Shown in pieces: positions 1 through 7,871 of a stretch of 64,000 bases of DNA (its first letter is position 1; each line of letters begins with the position of its first letter). The DNA is taken from positions 2,310,929 through 2,374,928 of the forward strand of contig NZ_JACCFW010000001.1 of NCBI RefSeq assembly GCF_013410455.1. Direction: 5' to 3'. A program made the position numbers and the translations under genes. This stretch comes from Allobranchiibius huperziae (lineage in GTDB: Bacteria > Actinomycetota > Actinomycetes > Actinomycetales > Dermatophilaceae). The notes under the pieces were generated by a model. The model worked only from the letters and a program-made list of their open reading frames with translations, was not told the DNA's origin and did no database searches.

Positions 1-2425
1 GCAGGTCCGGTTCGGCCGCCGCGTAGCTGCGCAGCGCATCGAGCAGCAGCACGTTGACCGGCATCCAGACCGGGCCGCGCCAGTTGGAGTTGCCGCCGAA
101 CAGTCCGCTGTCGGACTCCGCGGGCACGTAGCGGATCGACGTACGCGCGCCGTCCACGTCGACCGCGAACCCGTCGCGGTACGCCGCGGACAAGGACCGG
201 ACGCCGTGGGGTGAGAGGAATTCCGATTCGTCGAAGAGCCTGCGGTACAACGCCGTACGACGCTCCGCCGGCACCAGGGCGATCGTCACCCGGTCGTCGT
301 CGTGCGACTGGTGGTGCACCAGCGCATCCGCGAGCGCGGTGTCGCGACGCTGGGTCCACTCGACCTCGTCGATGAGCTCACCGATCTCATCCAGGACCAC
401 GGGATGCACCGAGTGCACGGCGATGAGCGGCAACAGACCCACGAGCGACCGCACGGGCAGCTGCTCAGTCGTGCCGTCCGGATGCACGAGGGTGTCGTAG
501 TAGAAGCCGTCCTGCTCCGACCAGAGCGAGACGCCCGCGGAGCCGAAGTCGTCCATTGCCCCCGCGAGCCGCAGGAAGTACTCGAAGAAGGTGCGCGCCA
601 CGTCGTCCCAGCCCGGCGCGTCGCGCGCGAGCTCGACGGCGATCTGCAGCATGGACAGCGCATAGAACGCCATCCAGCTCGTGGCGTCGGACTGCTCCAG
701 TCGCACCCCGCCGGGCAGCGGGGCCGAGCGGTCGAAGAGCCCGATGTTGTCCATCCCGAGGAAGCCGCCCTCGAAGAGGTAGGAGCCGTCGGCGTCCTTG
801 CGGTTGACCCACCACGAGAAGTTGAGCAACAGCTTGCTGAAGACGCGCACCAGGAAACCGGTGTCCGTGCCACCGTCGATGCGGTGCACCATCCGGGTCG
901 CCCATGCGAGCACCGGGGGGTTGACGTCGCCGAAATCCCATTCGTACGCGGGGAGTTGGCCGTTCGGGTGCTGCACCCACTCGCGCACCATGAGCTCGAT
1001 CTGCTGCTTGGCGAACCACGGGTCGATATCGGCCAGCGGCAGCGTGTGGAACGCCAGATCCCACGAGGCGAACCACGGGTACTCCCACTCGTCCGGCATC
1101 GAGATGACGTCGGCGATGTCGAGGTGGGTCCACCTGCTGTTGCGCCCGGTACGGCGAGCGGCCGGAGGCACCGGCTGGGCGGGATCGCCCTCCAGCCACT
1201 CGCCGATGCTGTAGCGGTAGAGCTGCCGTCCCCACAGCAGACCCGCGAACGCGCGCCGCGCGATGTGCCGGTCCTCATCCTCGTGGACGTCCGCGAGCAC
1301 CTCGGCGTAGAAGGCATCGGCCTCCTGCGCGCGGACCTCGACGACGCGGTCGCTCGGGGTGTCGTCCGGTGCTGCCACCGGGGCGTGCGCGACCCCTGCC
1401 GTGGCGCGCAGGTCGGCCCCCGCACCGCTCCCCTCCTGCGCGGGTTGCTCCGCGGTGGCGGCCGCGGTCAGCCGCAGGCCGACCGTGACGGAGGCACCCG
1501 GCGCCACGGTGTCGTGGTGCCACCAGAAGCCCACCTTGGTGCCCTGGTCGGGGCGCGTGCAGGCGAGGTTGCCGTGGACGACGGCCTGGTCGAGGCCGCT
1601 CGTGGGGCAGTCGGTGGCGCTGGGTGTGCCGTAGAGCGCGAGGTCGTCCGTCTCGTTGTCGCAGAACAGAATTCGCGGGCTGCCGTCCGGCACGATCCGG
1701 TAGTCGCCGAGCCACGCGTGGTGGAACTCCACGGCCGCGCCCGAACCCTGGGCCTGCTGAGCCCGCTGCATCGTCGGTCGGCGGTCGTCGCGACCCCACG
1801 CCCAGGTGTTGCGGAACCAGCCCTGCAGGACCACATCGAGAGGTGCGGGATCCGGGCCGCGATTGGTGGCGGTGACCCGGACGACGATGTCGGTCGGGGT
1901 GGCCTTCGCGTGCACGACCTCGACGTCGAAGAAGTGGTCGTCGGCCAGGATGCCGGTGTCGGTCAGCTCGAACTCGGTGTCGGCGCGACCGCGCACGGCC
2001 GCCTCACGGAGCAGTTCGGCGTACGGGAAGGCCCGCTGCGGATAGCGGTAGAGCCAACTGGCGTACGCGTGGGTGGGGGTGGCGTCGGTGGGCCACCAGA
2101 TCTCCTTGACGTCCTCGCCGTGGTTGCCCTGGCCGTTGGTGAGGCCGAAGAGCCGTTCCTTGAGGCGGTCGTCCTGGCCGTTCCACAGGGCGAGGCCCAG
2201 GTTGAAGAAGCCGAACCGGTCACACAGACCCGCCAGCCCGTCCTCGCCCCATCGGTACGCGCGGCGGTGGGCGTCGTCGAACGGCAGGTAGTCCCAGGCG
2301 TTCCCGTCGGCGGAGTAGTCCTCGCGGACGGTGCCCCACTGCCGGCCGCTGACGTACGGACCCCAGAGCCGCCACGGCGCCAGGTCGTCGTGCGAGGCGG
2401 CCAGGCGGTCGTGTTCGGCGCTCAC
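1..2425 (-). CDS. GH63/MGH1-type glucosidase, C-terminus cut by window edge
   Basis: A large (alpha/alpha)6-barrel glycoside hydrolase of the mannosyl-oligosaccharide-glucosidase/MGH1-like type, probably cytoplasmic and acting on a glucoside or glucosylglycerate-like substrate (substrate inferred only). I translated it directly from the minus strand. It begins at a GTG giving VSAEHDRLAASHDDLAPWRL and runs open for 808 codons to the window edge. Family landmarks appear in order: RQWGTVREDYS and YRWGEDG near the N-terminus, EWEYPWFASWDLAFH and YEWDFGDVNPPV in the middle, and GGNSNWRGPVWMPVN close to the edge. Typical relatives are about 850–900 residues, so only a short C-terminal piece should be missing. 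It lies 60 bp downstream of hflX on the same strand. No signal peptide is visible. The frame is certain; the exact start and the substrate are not. Confidence 0.85.
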   Translation of the reverse strand, partial: MSAEHDRLAASHDDLAPWRLWGPYVSGRQWGTVREDYSADGNAWDYLPFDDAHRRAYRWGEDGLAGLCDRFGFFNLGLALWNGQDDRLKERLFGLTNGQGNHGEDVKEIWWPTDATPTHAYASWLYRYPQRAFPYAELLREAAVRGRADTEFELTDTGILADDHFFDVEVVHAKATPTDIVVRVTATNRGPDPAPLDVVLQGWFRNTWAWGRDDRRPTMQRAQQAQGSGAAVEFHHAWLGDYRIVPDGSPRILFCDNETDDLALYGTPSATDCPTSGLDQAVVHGNLACTRPDQGTKVGFWWHHDTVAPGASVTVGLRLTAAATAEQPAQEGSGAGADLRATAGVAHAPVAAPDDTPSDRVVEVRAQEADAFYAEVLADVHEDEDRHIARRAFAGLLWGRQLYRYSIGEWLEGDPAQPVPPAARRTGRNSRWTHLDIADVISMPDEWEYPWFASWDLAFHTLPLADIDPWFAKQQIELMVREWVQHPNGQLPAYEWDFGDVNPPVLAWATRMVHRIDGGTDTGFLVRVFSKLLLNFSWWVNRKDADGSYLFEGGFLGMDNIGLFDRSAPLPGGVRLEQSDATSWMAFYALSMLQIAVELARDAPGWDDVARTFFEYFLRLAGAMDDFGSAGVSLWSEQDGFYYDTLVHPDGTTEQLPVRSLVGLLPLIAVHSVHPVVLDEIGELIDEVEWTQRRDTALADALVHHQSHDDDRVTIALVPAERRTALYRRLFDESEFLSPHGVRSLSAAYRDGFAVDVDGARTSIRYVPAESDSGLFGGNSNWRGPVWMPVNVLLLDALRSYAAAEPDL

Positions 2426-2443
2426 CCGTCCGACTGTGCCAGA

Positions 2444-2461
2444 CCCCCGCGGGTGCGGGGG
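2444..2461. terminator. Small G+C hairpin between hflX and the glucosidase gene
   Basis: A perfect 7-bp stem (CCCCCGC/GCGGGGG) with a GGGT loop fills the middle of the 60-bp gap. There is no T-tract on either side, so it would be a tail-less terminator or attenuator at best. It may separate the two genes transcriptionally. Confidence 0.35.
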
Positions 2462-2485
2462 CCCGACCACGTCAGACGGTGTGGA

Positions 2486-3961
2486 TCAGCGGGCGAACGC
2501 GGTGAGCTCGCCGTCCAGGGCGGGCGTCACCTTCGCATGCACGTGCGTACCGTCGGCCAGGTGCTCGGTCTCCAGCACCTCACCCTCGTCGTGGATCCGG
2601 CTCAGCAGATCGCCCCGGTCGTAGGGCAGCACCACGTCGACGCGGATCTCCGGACGGGGCAGCTCGTCGTCGATGAGCGCCTTGAGCTCGGCGAAACCGG
2701 CGCCGGTCCGGGCGGACACGGTGATGCTGTGCTTCTCCGAGCGGCGGATGCGGTCGATCACCTCGGGATCGGCGACGTCGGCCTTGTTGATGACGATGAC
2801 CTCGCGGACGTCGTGCGCGCCCACCTCGGCCAGCACCTCGCGTACGGCGCTGATCTGGCCCTCGGGGTCGGGGTGCGACCCGTCGACCACGTGCAGCAGC
2901 AGGTCGGAGTCGCCGACCTCCTCCAGCGTCGAGCGGAACGCCTCGATCAACTGGTGCGGCAGGTTGCTCACGAAACCCACCGTGTCGGCGAGCGTGTAGA
3001 GACGCCCGTCGGCGGTCTCGGCGCGTCGTACGGTCGGGTCCAGGGTCGCGAAGAGCTGGTTCTGCACCAGCACGCCGGCCCCGGTGAGCCGGTTGAGGAT
3101 CGAGGACTTGCCGGCGTTGGTGTAGCCCGCGATGGCGACGGACGGCACGTGGTGGTTGCGCCGCGAGGACCGCTTGGTGTCACGCATGGTCTTCATGCCG
3201 GTCAGCTCGCGCTTGAGCTTGGCGATGCGGGTGTTGATGCGGCGCCGGTCGAGCTCGATCTTGGTCTCACCGGGTCCGCGCGAGCCCATGCCCTGACCCG
3301 CGGCGGCCTGGCCACCGGCCTGCCGGGACATCGACTCACCCCAGCCGCGCAGCCGCGGGAGGAGGTACTGCAACTGGGCCAACTCGACCTGCGCCTTGCC
3401 CTCCTTGGACTTCGCGTGCTGGGCGAAGATGTCCAGGATCAGGGCGGTGCGGTCGATGACCTTGACCTTGACGACGTCCTCCAGGCCGCGGCGCTGGCCG
3501 GGTGCCAGTTCGCCGTCGGCGACGACGGTGTCGGCCCCTTCGGCGATCACGACGTCGCGCAGTTCCTTCGCCTTGCCGGCGCCCATCCAGGTGCTCGCGT
3601 CGGGCTTGCTGCGGCGCTGCAGGACGCCCGCGAGCACCGTCGAACCGGCGGTCTCGGCGAGGGCGGACAGCTCGCGCAGGGAGTTCTCGGCATCCTGGAT
3701 CGTGCCGTCGTGCCAGACACCGGCCAGCACGACCCGCTCGAGCCGCAGCTGCCGGTACTCGACCTCGGTGACATCGGTGAGCTCGGTCGAGAGGCCCTCG
3801 ACGCGGCGTAGCGCAGCCCTGTTCTCGCGCTCGAACTGGTCACCGTCGGTGCCGGGATCGAGCACGAAGCCGTCGGCGTCGTAGCGCTCCAGCACGGGTT
3901 CGCCGTCGTCCTTGGCGAGCGCCGTGGCGCGGGTGTCGAAGAAGTCGTCGTGTGCAGTCAT
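2486..3961 (-). CDS. hflX: GTPase HflX
   Basis: Ribosome-associated GTPase that binds and splits stalled or heat-damaged 70S ribosomes. It has 491 residues: an HflX N-terminal domain (roughly 60–200), a linker, then the G domain. G1 is GYTNAGKSS, G3 is DTVGFV and G4 is NKAD. The glycine-rich stretch GQGMGSRGPGETKIE typical of HflX precedes the G domain. The N-terminus is acidic and about 60 residues longer than in E. coli, as is usual in Actinobacteria. The gene belongs to the conserved neighbourhood with dapF, miaA, miaB and recA, although a repeat-flanked DUF559 gene and a methyltransferase gene sit between it and dapF. Confidence 0.97.
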   Translation of the reverse strand: MTAHDDFFDTRATALAKDDGEPVLERYDADGFVLDPGTDGDQFERENRAALRRVEGLSTELTDVTEVEYRQLRLERVVLAGVWHDGTIQDAENSLRELSALAETAGSTVLAGVLQRRSKPDASTWMGAGKAKELRDVVIAEGADTVVADGELAPGQRRGLEDVVKVKVIDRTALILDIFAQHAKSKEGKAQVELAQLQYLLPRLRGWGESMSRQAGGQAAAGQGMGSRGPGETKIELDRRRINTRIAKLKRELTGMKTMRDTKRSSRRNHHVPSVAIAGYTNAGKSSILNRLTGAGVLVQNQLFATLDPTVRRAETADGRLYTLADTVGFVSNLPHQLIEAFRSTLEEVGDSDLLLHVVDGSHPDPEGQISAVREVLAEVGAHDVREVIVINKADVADPEVIDRIRRSEKHSITVSARTGAGFAELKALIDDELPRPEIRVDVVLPYDRGDLLSRIHDEGEVLETEHLADGTHVHAKVTPALDGELTAFAR

Positions 3962-4035
3962 GTTCTCCTCAGGTTCCCAGACGTCAACAGCATCTGCGAA
4001 CCGTTTATGCCGGTACGCCGTCCCTACTCCCCGTC

Positions 4036-4133
4036 CCTACGCCCGCTCTCGTTTCAGCCCGCTCAGCCCCAAACGCGCCACCCACCCCTACGCCCGCTCT
4101 CGTTTCAGCCCGCTCAGCCCCAAACGCGCCACC
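4036..4133. repeat. Two identical 47-bp direct repeats, 51-bp period, left flank of the DUF559 gene
   Basis: Positions 4036–4082 and 4087–4133 are identical over 47 bp. Each copy contains CGTTT...AAACG ends around a CAGCCCGCTCAGCCC core. Related copies occur on the other side of the DUF559 gene (5136–5214). The rest of the 3962–4193 gap holds no gene that I can see. Confidence 0.9.
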
Positions 4134-4193
4134 GAACCCCCGTGGGTTGTGGATAACCGTGGGCAGCCTCCCGGAGTCCTCGATGCTGTCCGG

Positions 4194-5126
4194 ATGGCCG
4201 CCTCCGACAACGCCCGCGTGTTCATCGATCGCCGGACCGCGCGCACACGTGGTCTGCCGATGAAGGAGCTGCTCAGCACGCAGTACACCAGGGTGTTCTT
4301 CGACTGCTACGTGCCGGCAAGCACCCCCGTTACGCAGACACTTCTCGTTCAGGCGGCGCTCTTCTGCGCGCCCGAAGCCCTCGCGGCCAGCCACCACTCG
4401 GCCGCTCAGCTGTGGGGCGGCATAGTTCCGCGAACGTCGGATGTGCACCTCGCCGTGACCACTGACGTTCGCACCAAACGCCGTGGGATCCGGACGCATC
4501 GCTACGACGTGAGCCCGCGCGTCATGCAGCGATCGGGTGTACCGACAACGACACCCGAGCAGACATTCGTGGATCTTGGCGCGTATCTCGAACTGGTGGA
4601 TCTGGTGGTCCTCGGCGACTCGCTGATCAGGAAGCAACGAACCACGATCGATCGACTCTCCGCGGCCGCATCGGTCGCATCGGGCAGGGGTTCTGTCACT
4701 GTTCGCCGAGCCGCGACGTGGGTGCGCGGGAGCGTGGATTCGCCGAACGAGACGAGGTTGAGGCTGTTGCTCGTCCTCGCCGGCCTCCCCGAGCCCGCGG
4801 TGAACACTGCGATCCGAGGGGCCGACGGTGAGATTCAGCGCAAGCTCGATCTCGCGTACGAGAGGGCGAGAGTCGCCATCGAGTACGACGGCCGCCACCA
4901 CATCGACCGGCAGGAGCAGTGGCAGCGTGACCTTCTGCGCCGCGAGGAGTTGGAGGGGCAAGGATGGCGGTTCGTCGTCATCACCGCGGACGACCTCTAT
5001 TCGCACCCGAATCGAGTCCTGACGAGGGTGACGGCGGCGATGCGCACGCAGGGAATGCGGGTACCTCGCCTGTCCACCGCCTGGTGCACCTACTTCCATC
5101 AGCCGTCCGCAAGCTCAGTGGCCTGA
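4194..5126 (+). CDS. DUF559 / AbiEi-like domain protein
   Basis: A 310-residue protein of the large actinobacterial family that joins an AbiEi-like N-terminal region to a C-terminal DUF559 domain (a PD-(D/E)XK/Vsr-like endonuclease fold). The C-terminal half shows ERARVAIEYDGRHH, QWQRDLLRREELEGQGWR and FVVITADDL, matching the family's Asp and Gln/Arg-rich nuclease-core positions. The middle has ASHHSAAQLWG and TPEQTFVDLGA, typical of AbiEi-like family members. The open frame extends upstream over hflX, but ATG 4194 is the first start outside the repeat tract; ATG 4261 is an alternative. No good Shine–Dalgarno is present. It stands alone, without a recognisable toxin partner, between two sets of related repeats. 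A distant relative is at 59094–60026. Its function is unknown; nuclease activity is only inferred from the fold. Confidence 0.75.
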   Translation: MAASDNARVFIDRRTARTRGLPMKELLSTQYTRVFFDCYVPASTPVTQTLLVQAALFCAPEALAASHHSAAQLWGGIVPRTSDVHLAVTTDVRTKRRGIRTHRYDVSPRVMQRSGVPTTTPEQTFVDLGAYLELVDLVVLGDSLIRKQRTTIDRLSAAASVASGRGSVTVRRAATWVRGSVDSPNETRLRLLLVLAGLPEPAVNTAIRGADGEIQRKLDLAYERARVAIEYDGRHHIDRQEQWQRDLLRREELEGQGWRFVVITADDLYSHPNRVLTRVTAAMRTQGMRVPRLSTAWCTYFHQPSASSVA

Positions 5127-5135
5127 CGCGGGCCA

Positions 5136-5214
5136 CGCTTCGGCCCGCTCAGCCCCAAACGCGCCGCCCAGCCCGTACGCCCGCTCGCGTTTCGGCCCGT
5201 TCAGCCCGAAACGC
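5136..5214. repeat. Two diverged repeats, right flank of the DUF559 gene
   Basis: Positions 5136–5165 and 5175–5214 carry the same core as 4036–4133 (CGGCCCGCTCAGCCC and CGGCCCGTTCAGCCC). The last copy contains a perfect 9-bp inverted repeat, GCGTTTCGG (5187–5195) with CCGAAACGC (5206–5214), and a 10-nt loop. It could fold as a hairpin after the DUF559 gene. Confidence 0.8.
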
Positions 5215-5272
5215 AGGTTGTGCGAGTGGACGGCGCACGACCCGCGCGCCGGGAGGTGGGTAGCGTGCTCGC

Positions 5273-5899
5273 GTGGCGGACTCCGAGGAACATCAGCACT
5301 ACTTCACCGCGCAGCCCGCGAGCGACGCGGACCGTCGCACGATCAACATCCCGCTGGCCGGAACGACGTACGCCGTGCAGGTCGCCCGCGGCGTCTTCTC
5401 CCCCGACCGCATCGACCAGGGCACATCGGTGCTGCTGCGGCACGCTCCACAGCCGCCGACCACCGGCACGTTCCTCGATCTCGGGTGCGGCTGGGGACCC
5501 GTCGCGCTGACCCTGGCCCTGCGCTCGCCGCAGGCGAGCGTCTACGCCGTCGACGTCAACGAACGCGCACTCGACCTGACTCGCCGCAATGCCGCGGCGG
5601 TCGGAGCTAACGGCCTACGGGCGGAGCTCCCCGACGACGTACCCGCCGACGTCCGCTTCGACCTGATCTGGTCCAACCCGCCCATCCGGGTCGGCAAGCC
5701 GGCGTTGCACGACCTTCTCCGTACCTGGTTGCCGCGGCTGAGCGCGTCGGGCGAGGCCTATCTCGTGGTCCAGCGCAACCTCGGCTCGGACTCCCTGCAC
5801 CGGTGGTCGAGCGAGGAGTTCGCCGGGCAGGGGCTCGTGACCACCCGGCACACGAGCGAGAAGGGCTACCGCATCCTGCAGGTCAGCCGGGCAGGCTGA
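5273..5899 (+). CDS. RsmC-like class I SAM methyltransferase
   Basis: A 208-residue methyltransferase of the MTS/RsmC-like small-domain type (16S rRNA guanine-N2 methyltransferase family). SAM-binding motif I is FLDLGCGWGP (about 68–77), the acidic ribose-binding region is VYAVDVNERAL, and the catalytic NPPIR motif is present (SNPPIRVGK), which is typical of base N-methyltransferases such as RsmC. It is shorter than E. coli RsmC because it lacks the duplicated N-terminal domain. The start is GTG 5273 behind GGGAGGTGGG. The 3' end overlaps the 3' end of dapF by 17 bp tail to tail. The exact nucleotide target is inferred only from the family. Confidence 0.85.
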   Translation: MADSEEHQHYFTAQPASDADRRTINIPLAGTTYAVQVARGVFSPDRIDQGTSVLLRHAPQPPTTGTFLDLGCGWGPVALTLALRSPQASVYAVDVNERALDLTRRNAAAVGANGLRAELPDDVPADVRFDLIWSNPPIRVGKPALHDLLRTWLPRLSASGEAYLVVQRNLGSDSLHRWSSEEFAGQGLVTTRHTSEKGYRILQVSRAG

Positions 5900-6752
5900 C
5901 CCGGCCGTCGGCCACCAGCGCGGCGGGACCGGACAACGAAACCCGGTCGCCTTCGATCAGGACGCCGAGGCGGCCACCGGGCACGTCGACCGTCCACTGG
6001 AGCTGATCGGGCGACTGCCCGCTCCACCACCAGGTCGCCAGAGCGGCGGCCGCCGCTCCAGTGCCGCAGCTGAGCGTCTCCCCCACCCCGCGTTCGAAGA
6101 CCCGCATGCTGATGTGCCCGGGCCCGTGCGCGCGGACGAACTCCACGTTCGTGCCGTCGAACGGTCGCGGGTCGACGTGCGGTGCCCGTTGCAGGTCCAG
6201 GGTGCCGAGATCCATCGACGGCGGCAGCGCGACGACGGTGTGCGGGTTGCCGAGATCGAGGCTGAGCGCGGGCAGCGCGTCGGGCGCGCCGACGACCTGG
6301 ACGACCGCGTCCATCCCCCGCTTGGCGGCCTCGTCCGCCCGCGACAGCCTCCACGGCCCGAGGTCCGTGCTGTAGCCGTCGCCCACCAGGTCGATGCGCT
6401 TGACGCCCGCACGGGTGCCGATCTCGAACGACGGACCGCTCGCCAGTCCGTGCTCCACGAGGTAGCGGGCGAAGACCCGCGTGCCGTTGCCGCACATCTC
6501 GGCGGCCGATCCGTCGGCGTTGTAGTAGTCCATGAACCACAGCTGCGGGTCGATGTCCGCGGGAGCATCGGCGACCGACTCGGTGCGGGTCACCCGGATC
6601 ACGCCGTCCCCGCCGATCCCCGCGTGCCGATCGGCGAGGAAGCCGACGTCGGCGGCGGTCAGCGACAGCGCACCGTCGAGGTCGGCCACCAGCACGAAGT
6701 CGTTCATCGTGCCGTGGCCTTTGACGAAGTCGACGGTGGGCATGCGTGCCAT
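5883..6752 (-). CDS. dapF: Diaminopimelate epimerase
   Basis: Converts LL-diaminopimelate to meso-diaminopimelate for lysine and peptidoglycan; cytoplasmic and PLP-independent. The two catalytic cysteines are visible in AEMCGNGTR and in TLSCGTGA. The N-terminal KGHGTMNDF motif and GGDGVIRV are also typical. I chose ATG 6752 (MARMPTVDFVKGHG), which starts 2 nt after the miaA stop; the ATG three codons later is equally plausible, and neither has a strong ribosome site. That gives 289 residues, normal for the family. The frame is open further upstream, but that part overlaps miaA and is not DapF-like. Probably translationally coupled to miaA. It complements dapA and dapB elsewhere in the window. 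Confidence 0.96.
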   Translation of the reverse strand: MARMPTVDFVKGHGTMNDFVLVADLDGALSLTAADVGFLADRHAGIGGDGVIRVTRTESVADAPADIDPQLWFMDYYNADGSAAEMCGNGTRVFARYLVEHGLASGPSFEIGTRAGVKRIDLVGDGYSTDLGPWRLSRADEAAKRGMDAVVQVVGAPDALPALSLDLGNPHTVVALPPSMDLGTLDLQRAPHVDPRPFDGTNVEFVRAHGPGHISMRVFERGVGETLSCGTGAAAAALATWWWSGQSPDQLQWTVDVPGGRLGVLIEGDRVSLSGPAALVADGRVSLPG

Positions 6753-6754
6753 TG

Positions 6755-7678
6755 TCACGGACGCGCCGCACGGATCAGCGCCAATGCGCGATCGGTGAGA
6801 TCCGGGTCGTCGTGATCGAGCCAGGTGATCCGGGGATCGGCCTTGAACCATGCGACCTGTCGGCGTGCGAATCGCCTTGTGGCGAGGGCGGTCTCGTCGA
6901 TCGCCTGATCCCGGGTCAGATCACCGTCGAGCTGCCCCAGTGCCTGCGCGTACCCGATCGCCCGGCTGGCCGTCCGTCCGTCGCGCAGCCCTTGACCGTC
7001 CAGCCGGCGCACCTCGTCGAGCAACCCGTCCTCCCACATCTGACGCGCACGACGAGCGATCCGCTCGTGCAGGAGGGGTCGGTCCGCTCGCAGCCCCACC
7101 TGCACGGCCGGGCGGCGGTAGGTGCGCGTGGGCATGGTCGCGCTGAACGGGCGACCGGTCAGCTCGATGACCTCCAGGGCCCGGACGAGACGGCGTCCGT
7201 TGGCCGGTCCGATGGCACGCGCCGCCGCGGGGTCCTGCTCCCGCAGCTGTGCATGGAGCGCATCGGGGCCCTCGGTCTCCAGGCGCTGCTCCCACGCGGC
7301 TCGCGCACCGGGGTCGGTCGGCGGTATCTCCAGTACGTCCAGAGCCGCCCGCGCGTAGAGGCCACTGCCGCCGACCAGGATCGGCGTACGCCCCCGCGCG
7401 CACACGTCGTCGATGGCGACGGTGACGCGTTCCTGGTACGCCGCGAGCGTGGACTCCTCGCGGACGTCCAGCACGTCCAGCAGATGGTGGGGGATGCCGC
7501 GTCGTTCGGCGACCGGCAGCTTGGCCGTGCCGATGTCCATGCCGCGGTAGAGCTGCGAGGCGTCGGCATTGACGATCTCGCCGTCGAGCGCCTCTGCCAG
7601 GTCCAGCCCGAGGTGGGACTTCCCGGTCGCCGTCGGCCCGACCACCGCGACCACGGTCGCCCGACCGCCCACATCCAT
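6755..7678 (-). CDS. miaA: tRNA dimethylallyltransferase
   Basis: Adds the dimethylallyl group to N6 of A37 in tRNAs reading UNN codons, the substrate that MiaB then methylthiolates. The P-loop is VVGPTATGKSHLGLD and the substrate motif is SQLYRGMDIGTAK. ATG 7678 (MDVGGRATVVAVVGP) gives 307 residues, the usual size; the open frame continues 44 codons upstream, but those are Arg/Thr-rich and unlike MiaA. There is no clear ribosome site. It is the first gene of a miaA–dapF pair. The region 7679–7871 upstream is a divergent promoter region shared with the lipid operon; I see no certain promoter in it. Confidence 0.96.
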   Translation of the reverse strand: MDVGGRATVVAVVGPTATGKSHLGLDLAEALDGEIVNADASQLYRGMDIGTAKLPVAERRGIPHHLLDVLDVREESTLAAYQERVTVAIDDVCARGRTPILVGGSGLYARAALDVLEIPPTDPGARAAWEQRLETEGPDALHAQLREQDPAAARAIGPANGRRLVRALEVIELTGRPFSATMPTRTYRRPAVQVGLRADRPLLHERIARRARQMWEDGLLDEVRRLDGQGLRDGRTASRAIGYAQALGQLDGDLTRDQAIDETALATRRFARRQVAWFKADPRITWLDHDDPDLTDRALALIRAARP

Positions 7679-7871
7679 GAGGGAAGTATCCAACGCCGTC
7701 GACGCGGTCCCCGGGCCGCGGCGAATGGACGTCGTCACGCTCCGCTGCTCGGTCCGGGGACGACGCCGGCGCGCGGGTGTGACGTACGCCTCACCGCGAC
7801 GCGTACCCATCCGTGATCTGGGTCGTCTCGAATCACACGTAGTTCAAGACGTCCACCACCGAGGAGCATCC

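Noticed and set aside
302-3811. A very long plus-strand open frame (1169 codons) opposite the glucosidase and hflX genes, and many similar long antisense frames across the window
   Set aside because: High G+C makes antisense frames stay open. The translations are low-complexity, and the opposite strand carries clear conserved families.
4036-4133. Tandem repeats as a mini CRISPR array
   Set aside because: Only two units with a 4-bp spacer, no cas genes, and related copies elsewhere without array structure.
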